Source of the DNA: Perkinsus olseni
Taxonomy: Eukaryota > Perkinsozoa > Perkinsida > Perkinsidae
Direction of reading: 5' to 3'
NCBI GenBank assembly: GCA_013115135.1
Contig: JABANP010000006.1
Span: forward strand, 186,001-250,000
DNA length: 64,000 bases
Below, piece after piece: positions 56,401 to 64,000 of this stretch (position 1 is the stretch's first letter; every line of letters starts with the position of its first letter). The notes under the pieces are model-generated. The model was given only the letters and a program-made list of their open reading frames with translations. It did not search any database and was not told where the DNA came from. The position numbers and the translations under genes are program-made.

Positions 56401-58604
56401 CGGAGGATACACCTCACTATTCTAAATCAATGCCCGATGAAGAAATCTGACGTCTCCCGTCGTCACATTGGCTGCCCGCGATACTCTCTTGTGAGATTCA
56501 TTTCAACACGATATATTTTCTCTTGTAGTACACTTTTCCTACCACACGAGGCCCACTGCCCGTAGGCCACAGAAAAATCCAATCGGTTCCGAAGGTTGAA
56601 ATGTCGAAAAGGACCCCCGTGGAAGCTACTCAAGACTGATGAGCGAGGCCGAACACCATCATTAGAGAGCCCGTCCTCTACCCTAAATAGCCCTCGGTTC
56701 GATCGTAAGAGCCGAACCATTATTGCGGCCCTAAGGGCATTTCCGGCCGTCTGCCCCGTGTAAACTCCACTGAAGTGCCAAAATCACGGGTTAAACTTTA
56801 GACAGATAGTGTGAGGCACAGCATGCGAATATGGCCTTGAAAATCCGTGTACGAGTCCTACACATGGGTATCAAAAATCGGTTTTCTTCTTGGGGCACTT
56901 TGATTTTCGGCGGCATCGTGCGGCGTCGAGCGGTCTACGTGTCATTCCTAGTGCTGCACTGGAACCGTCGAAGAGTTTCTTGTCAATAGAATCGTCTATA
57001 TGAGCGGGCAGCTACCTGCTCGTTCTCCCACAATTGCCTACGTCGTAGAAAGATGCCCTCTTCTCGGGTTGACTGTCGAGTCAAAGTCCGCTCAGAGGTC
57101 CGTAAAGAAGGCCTACATGCCAACGTTCTGAGAAGCGATAGCCGCGGATTTGCCTTTTGGGTCACTTCTACTGCTACTGCTGCTGCCCCCGCTTTGCATT
57201 GAGCAAGCCTTTTGCTTCCGGTTCCGGTCAAGCTCTTTCTTTCGGCTCCGCCTTAGTTACCGGTCTACCCTAAACGTCCGTATGAGGATGGCAAAAGTGT
57301 GAAGGCAACTCGGTTCGCGGCTCGGCAGATGTGCAGGCATCTCATAGACTGTACTGGGTGGATTGAGTGAAAGCTATGGGGGTGGAGTTGCGAAGGAACC
57401 CGGAGATATAAGATGGAGCTTCGACCCCTCGGCACCCCGTGATTGCAGCACTAGCACAGGACCATCGAGAGCTGAGAGTCATGCGACGCGAAAGCTTTGG
57501 ATAGTCCGATAGTCCCCTGTCGCCGCCATTGCTCTGCGTCAGTGTCGTAATTTCCACACAACTTCCACGTGTGGTCGTGTCTTCGACACTACATGGCGTT
57601 CAAGTGCTCCCTATTGGATTGGGCCTGAATGTATCATCCCTGCTGGATCGGTTCTTCTCCTGCTGTCTGATTGAGACATGGTCGTAGGGTATTGCCGTGT
57701 CCCCTGCTGTGAATGCGTTGGTAGTATATATTGCCCGCAACAGATACTCACTACGTGAGTTCAAGAGCGTGTTATATCTTGTAGCGCAGGTCAGTAAGTG
57801 ATTCGTCTGCCACTGTCAATCGCAATGCTCAAGAAGTAACCCTCGGCGTGGAACACTATGACGCTGACGTTCAAGTATGGTTTGACATTATTGAGGCTTG
57901 TGTTGTGTTCGGAAGACATAGCTCACCCGTTAAACATGACTGACGCAAGGAGCGCCGGGATCATAGGAGATGCACCTCAGGATCCTACGCCTGATACACC
58001 CGCACGGACAGTAAGGTGAACAAGCATAAGAAACGGCGATACGCAATGCGCAGAGCCCGCCCCTGCCGGGGGATCTGAGGGTGAACTACAGTGACGAATT
58101 AAGGGGACGGTGCCCAAAAAGTTTTTGGCAAAAACCGCCTAGCTTCTTTTTCGGGGGACAGCATTGTGTGTTAAGGAACTGCATGTAGTGAGAATACTGT
58201 ATGTAGTCCTTCGTAGTTTATGGTTATTATCAATTCCAGCACGACTAGCATGTAGGCTCCGTCATGTAACAGGCAAGTGATTACTTCGCTCGCTTGTCGC
58301 GAAGTCGTCTTAACGGATATAGTTAGTGAAATTCCCGAACTCGACTTAGCCGATCGTCTGCGGGAGGATATCCTTGGAAAGTTACCTAGCGTTCGGCTGG
58401 GGACAGTTGTGTGGCGCAGGAAGAAAAACTACCGACGTATTTCTGTCTGACAGCTAGGGAATTTCACGGCTAGAACGCACCTGACGTTGAAAACGGCTGC
58501 ATTCCTTGTTATAGAACACGGGAAGTGGTTAGAGGACGGAACTTCTTCCGTATCGTCAACGGCAGGATCACTGTTTTCAGTGTTCCTTTGTGCACCCTTC
58601 CCTT
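56401..58604. other. Long intergenic stretch between divergent SF3B2 and PNO
   Basis: About 2.2 kb separating the 5' ends of SF3B2 (-) and the pyruvate oxidoreductase (+). It probably includes the first SF3B2 exon(s) (candidate frame 56463-56720) and both promoters. Otherwise I see only short frames. A palindrome CCAAAAA-G-TTTTTGG lies at 58114-58128. No RNA gene was recognised. Confidence 0.4.
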
Positions 58605-61600
58605 ATGTCAGCAACCAGCCAGGTTGTCGATGGCGTTCCCAAGGAAGCGACATCAACAGCGCAGAGCGACATTTTTTCTCTGAGGAATATCGCCGGTGGT
58701 GCGACTCTCGCCGCCGTCAGCGGCGCTCTCGCTTACAGTCTAGTTCTCAAGAGAGCTAATCTTGATTCGTCGACAAATCGACAAGAGGTCAAGCTCGGTC
58801 CGCCTGTGCAACGACAGTCTCATGAAGATCCTGAGGTCCTAAAGGCCTTGGCAGCCACTAGAACGAGCCATATGAAGGCTTATGATGGTGCTACTGCCGC
58901 CTCTTACGTGGCGTATCACCTGTCGGACTCTGTCTTTATCTACCCCATCACACCCTCGACTCCCCTCGGTGAAAACTGCGATCAATGGTCAGCGGCTGGC
59001 GAGAAGAATGCCTACGGCCAGGTTACCGTGGTGAAACAAATGCAAAGTGAGGCCGGTGTTGCGGGCGCTCTGCATGGTTCTCTGGCGGCTGGTGGCCTAT
59101 CTTCGACCTTCACAGCTTCTCAGGGCCTTCTACTGATGATACCCAACATGTACAAAATTGCTGGCGAGCTTCTACCCTGTGTGTTCCATGTGCCTGCCAG
59201 AGCTGTCGCCGGCCAGGCTCTGTCTATTTTTGGTGACCACTCCGATATCATGGCCATCCGTCAGACCGGATGGGCCATCCTTTGCGCTAGCACCGTGCAG
59301 GAATGCATGGATATGTCATTAGCAGCTCACATCGCTACCCTCAAGTCCAGGGTCCCGTTTGTTCACTTCTTCGACGGCTTCCGGACTTCACACGAGATCC
59401 AAAAGATTAATGACATGACCACTGAGCAACTGGAGTTGGTAGCTAAGATCATGGCCAAGGAGATTGACGCCCACAGGGAGCGGGCACTCAACCCGAATCA
59501 CCCCACCGTGCGCGGTACTGCTCAGTCACCGGACATTTACTTCCAGAACGTCGAGGCGGCGAACTCGTACTATAATGCTGTCCCAGAGCACGTTCTCAAC
59601 TCTCTCGAAATGGTCGAAGCCGTCACTGGTCGTCATTACGACTTGTTCGACTACGATGGAGATCCCGAAGCCACCCATGTGTTTGTGATAATGGGAGCTG
59701 GCGCTTGTACTGTCTCCGAGACCATATCCTACCTGAAGACCCACGAGCCCCGATATAAGTTGGGCTTGCTCCGCGTAAGGCTGCTCAGGCCTTGGTCTGT
59801 TTCTCATTTCCTTGCGGCCCTTCCCGCTACTGTTCAACGCATTTGCGTGTTTGACCATTGTAAGGAATCCGGTGCAATCGGCGAACCTCTCTATGTCGAC
59901 GTCTGTGCCAGCATTCAGAAGTCTAAGAGATCGGATATTCTCGTAAGCGAGGGTCAGTTCTAACGGTGGTCTTATGGGCGCATTTTCAGGTCATAGGAGG
60001 TCGATTCGGTCTCGCATCCAAGAATTTTTCACCCGGCCAGGTTTATGCCGCTGTCCAGAACCTTGTTGATACCAAGGTTCCTAAGTCTCCTTTCACCGTT
60101 GGCATCGACGATGATGTCACGAACTTGTCTCTAGCTGTCCCCTGCGAACTAGATGTTGCCAACCCCGCCACCACGCAGTGTATGTTTTGGGGTTTCGGCT
60201 CTGATGGTACGGTAGGAGCAAATAAAAATGCTATTAAGATAATAGCTGATAACACTGACCTTTACGCGCAAGGCTTCTTCCTCTATGATGCTCTGAAGTC
60301 TGGTGGCGTAACGGTGTCTCACTTGAGGTTCGGTCCTAAGCCGATCGACTCACCCTATGAGATAACAAGTGGCTGCGAGTATGTGGCGGTACACAAGAAG
60401 GAGTATGTTAACACCTTCGATGCGTCGTTGATCCTGGGCGCCAGCAAGTCTGGCAGCATTGTTGTTCTCAACGCCCCTTGGCTCACGTTGGATGATATGG
60501 AAACTCATTTACCGCCCAAGTTCAAGCGCATGGTTGCTGACAAGCGGCTGAAGTTGTACGTTATCGATGCTAATAGGGTCGCCAAGCAGTCCGGTATGAG
60601 TCGCTTGATTAACAACATTATGCAGGCCGTATTTTTCCGTCTTGCCGGTGCTCTCCCGTACGAGCAGGCGATGCCACTGTTCGAGCATGCTATAGAAAAG
60701 ACCTATAAAAACAAGGGCGCTGATGTTGTGAGGAAGAACCTACTGGCTGTCAGTAACGCTATCGACAACCTCAATCAGATTGATGTTCCCTACACAAGCT
60801 GGGCTAGGTGTGAAATGAAGGATCACGAGGTACCACGTTCTGGCGAGGAGCCTTCGTTTGTCCGTAATGTACTCGACAAGATCCACACCAGACTTGGTGA
60901 CCGTCTATCTGTATCTGCCTTCGAACCCGGTGGAGTTGTACCATTGGGTATGACTCAATGGGCGAAGCGTGGCGTGGCTCAGGCTGTCCCCGTGGTTGAT
61001 ATGGACAAGTGTACCCAGTGCAACAAGTGCTCGGCGATTTGCCCACATGGTGTCATCAGACCTTTCTTGGCCTCTCCTCAAGAGCTTGCCTCCGAGAAGA
61101 CTCCCTTGACCTTCGTCACCAAGCCGGCCACTGGAGGCAATCAGGCGTCTGGATTAGCCTTCCGCATCCAGGCCTCTCCTCTTGACTGCACTGGATGTGA
61201 GGTCTGCGTGAACACCTGCCCCGACGACGCCCTGGTTATGAAACCTCTACCGGATGCTGTCGCCGAAGGTCACAAGGACAACTGGGACTTCGCCATGACT
61301 CTCGAGAATCGGGGAGATCGTTTTGATGCTCACACGCTGAAGGGGTCGCAGTTCCAGCAGCCTCTCCTAGAGTTCTCAGGTGCCTGTGCCGGCTGCGGTG
61401 AGACGCCGTATGCCAAGCTCTTGACACAGATGTTCGGCAAGCGCATGCTCATTGCCAACGCCACTGGTTGCAGCTCTATATGGGGTGGTACTGCAGGGTG
61501 GATCCCTTACACTGTCGACAAAAAGACAGGCAAGGGGCCGGCCTGGGGGAACTCCCTGTTCGAGGACAACGCAGAGTATGGTATGGGTATAGCGGTGGCT

Positions 61601-64000
61601 CAACATCACCGACGAGAGCAACTAAAACTAAGAGTGCAGGAAGCGCTGGCTGATGAGGTCAACGTCAAGAGTGAGATGAGGCTGGCCATGAAGCAGTGGT
61701 ACGACAACTTCGATGACGCTGAAGCGTCATCAAGGTTTGGCGAGAAGGTCGTGGAACTATTGAACCGCGCCGCTGAGGAGGGCCAGCTTCCCGATTCTCT
61801 CGATGAATGCCGTCGACTATCGGATATGTTCGTGAAGAGCTCGGTGTGGATCATGGGTGGCGATGGGTGGGCTAACGACATCGGCTACGGTGGAATTGAT
61901 CACGTGTTAGCTCTCAATGAGAACGTCAACATAGTTGTGCTGGATACCGAGGTCTACTCGAATACTGGTGGGCAGGGCTCCAAGGCAACGCCTATGGGCG
62001 CTGTCGCAAAGTTCATGCGTAACGGTAGAGACCTGCAAAAGAAGGATATCGGTCACTTGGCTATGTCTTATCCGAACGTCTATGTTGCTTCATGTTCTCT
62101 CGGTGCCAATTACTCTCAGACAGTCAGAGCATTCCACGAGGCTGAGAAAAGCACGTGGGTCCATCCCTGGTTCTCTGCTACGCTCCTTGCATCGAGCATC
62201 GTATCAAGAATGGCTTGACCCACATGTCTCAGGATCAGAAGGCGGCCGTGGAGTCTGGATACTATCCTCTGTATCGTTACGACCCCACGTTGATTGACCA
62301 GGGCAAGAACCCCTTCCAGCTAGACTGCAAGACCATCGACCCTGCAGCACTTGACCGCTTTTTGAAGAACCAGAACCGGTATGAGCAGTTGGTGCGGCGC
62401 TTGCCTGAGCATGCTGCTGAGCTTCAGCGAGGTCTCAAGAAGTACATCATGCAGCGCCACAAGCAGCTCTTAGCTGCATCTGCAGAGGTTGTGCATGCCG
62501 TCGATGATCTCACTAGTGGTCTGGGCGCGGGAGTGCGGGTTTATTATGCGTCTGACACTGGTACCACTGAGCAGCTCGCTAAAAGGCTCTCTGGTATTCT
62601 GAAACGCCGCGGTGTAGTCGTGAAGACTTGTAGAGGCATGGACGAGCTTGATCTGGCCGACTCGGCTAACAGCGACGATCTTCTGGTTCTCATGACATCA
62701 ACGTGTGGGGACGGTGATATGCCTTCTGCGGCGACAACTTTATGGGAACAAATGCTGGAAATGAACGGTTCACAAAAGCTTGTGGGTCGGTTCTGCGTGT
62801 TCGGTCTTGGAGATAGCTCCTACGAGCACTTCTGTGCTGCTGCCGTGCAGCTCGACGCTAAGGTTGCGGAACTCGGCATGACCCGCGCCATACCATTGGC
62901 CAAGGGAGACGATCGTGCTGAAGACGGTTGGGCTACTACCTTCGACGAGTGGCTACCAAGATTGTGTGGAGAGGTGGGCGCCAAGCCCGAAGACGAGGAG
63001 GAGTACGAGGCGATCTTCGAGATCACATCCTTCCCAGTCACTGCTGTTGACAAGAACCTCCCCTATCAGCGCATTGTGCCTCCGGGATCCCTGCCGGTGC
63101 CAGTCCTGGAGAACAGGCGCTTGACTCCTGAAAGCTACGAGAGAGATATCCGTCACATCGCCTTGGACGTCTCCGCTACTGACTTGCCCTTCCGTCTTGG
63201 TGATGCCCTCACGCTCTACCCCAAGAATTTGGAGTCGGACGTTGACGTTTTGTTCAATGAGGTTGTCACTCACCTCGATCGCAATGAGATCGTCTCTGTC
63301 AAATGTCTCTCTGATGACGTCCCCGCCAGACTCCGTTCGGCATTCAAGGCTCGGATGCCCGTGAAGCAGATTTTCGTGGAACTACTGGATATCTTCGGCA
63401 AGCCTGGTAGAAGCTTTTACCGTCAACTCGCTCGTCTCAGCAGGAACAGTGAGGAGGCTGGGGTTCTGAGATCCATAGCGGACTCGGATGATAAGTTTAA
63501 GGAGCTTCTGGACCTGAGTGTCTCCTTTGCCGACGTGCTTCGCAGATTCCCGAAATCTGCTGAGTCGATGACCCTGGTCAACTTCTTGGAGATCATCCCC
63601 TTGCTAAAGCCTCGCCTCTATTCTATCGCCAACAGTTCATTCTACACTCCTAACAAGGTCGAGCTTACTGTTGTGATAAATCGGTGGCAGAATTCCGAGG
63701 GTGACCTCAAGACCGGTACTTGTACCCGCTACCTTGGTTTCAGCAACGACAAGACCATGTGTGTCTCTGTCGCCAGTGGCACATTCACTTTCCCTGAAGA
63801 CGAACGTACCCCTATGGTCATGGCAGGTCTCGGTACTGGTATCGCTCCTATGCGGGCCTTCGTCCAAGATCGCATGTACAAGAAACAGGTTCTTGGCATT
63901 GAGACCGGTCCGATGGTGGTGTTCTACGGTTGCCGTCACGAGAAGGAAGAGTTCCTTTATCGCGATGAATGGAAGAAGTTCGAAGAGGCCGGTGTGTTGA
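58605..64000 (+). CDS. PNO: Pyruvate:NADP+ oxidoreductase (PFOR fused to P450-reductase-like domain), right end cut
   Basis: Decarboxylates pyruvate to acetyl-CoA and passes electrons internally to NADP+. Exons 58605-59942 and 59990-64000 flank a 47-nt intron. The start is the ATG at 58605 (MSATSQVVDGVPK); residues 30-50 are hydrophobic (GGATLAAVSGALAYSLVLKR), perhaps an organelle-targeting or membrane segment. PFOR part: YPITPSTPLGENCDQW, AIRQTGWAILCAST, two 4Fe-4S sites at about residues 784-800 (CTQCNKCSAICPHG) and 846-860 (CTGCEVCVNTCPDD), and thiamine-diphosphate motifs GACAGCGETPYAK and LDTEVYSNTGGQGSKATP. The reductase part follows from about 62510: FMN site VYYASDTGTTEQLAKRL, STCGDGDMPSA, FAD motif PRLYSIANSSFY, and NADPH site MAGLGTGIAPMRAF. 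The frame breaks once at 62147-62150 (an AAAA run), where one A appears to be missing. The C-terminal NADPH end lies beyond the window. Confidence 0.93.

Noticed and set aside
58114..58128. Palindrome CCAAAAA-G-TTTTTGG near the PNO gene
   Set aside because: One-base centre, no partner repeat, AT-rich; not enough to call an operator or element.
1..64000. Mobile elements, CRISPR arrays, spliced-leader RNA genes and rRNA
   Set aside because: I saw no transposase or reverse-transcriptase motifs, no spaced direct repeats, no copy of the dinoflagellate/perkinsid spliced-leader sequence as I remember it, and no rRNA segments. A covariance-model search would be decisive for small RNAs.

Overview
This window is a gene-dense nuclear contig from a eukaryotic microbe. 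Genes lie on both strands and most are cut by many short GT-AG introns (about 41-75 nt where I could place both splice sites). The best fit is an alveolate protist, most likely a perkinsozoan (Perkinsus-like). The reasons are the intron style, mid-range GC, flagellar and trafficking genes, and above all a fused pyruvate:NADP+ oxidoreductase at the right end, a gene known from Euglena, Cryptosporidium and a few alveolates. The organism is an inference. Nothing suggests a virus, plasmid, prokaryotic operon, CRISPR array or active transposon.

Layout. 1-5152 (+): two unidentified multi-exon genes. 5674-7325 (+): DHHC palmitoyltransferase. 7494-8718 (+): ARL2-type small GTPase. 9083-13828 (+): two adjacent ZW10-like genes, apparently a tandem duplication whose upstream copy keeps only the 5' half. 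14899-16550 (-): SAM methyltransferase. 16741-18116 (+): two small unidentified genes. 18296-21339 (+): glycyl-tRNA synthetase. 21646-26133 (-): RTEL1-type helicase with an antisense tRNA-Leu gene in an intron. 26611-27300 (-): two short putative genes. 27946-29820 (-): CEP41-like protein. 30427-33236 (+): unidentified membrane protein and an acidic protein.

33270-35583 (+): HflX-type GTPase with a tRNA-Val gene in an intron. 35800-36930 (-): TRM10. 37639-38289 (+): DENR. 39012-40083 (+): aspartic protease. 40631-43165 (-): RING/B-box (TRIM-like) protein. 43618-46166 (-): poorly resolved exons. 46330-47145 (-): coiled-coil protein. 48522-50265 (-): GCN5-like acetyltransferase. 53165-56400 (-): splicing factor SF3B2. 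58605 to the right edge (+): pyruvate:NADP+ oxidoreductase, cut by the window end.

The genes are mostly housekeeping and do not form one pathway. Several touch vesicle traffic and microtubules (DHHC, ARL2, ZW10, CEP41) or RNA and translation (GARS, TRM10, DENR, HflX, SF3B2, two tRNAs). The most unusual points are the ZW10 pair with shared intron positions, two tRNA genes inside introns of unrelated genes, the PNO fusion, and several single-base frame breaks in otherwise conserved genes, which look like assembly indels but need checking. Exon edges are hand-called; where I could not settle them I say so.
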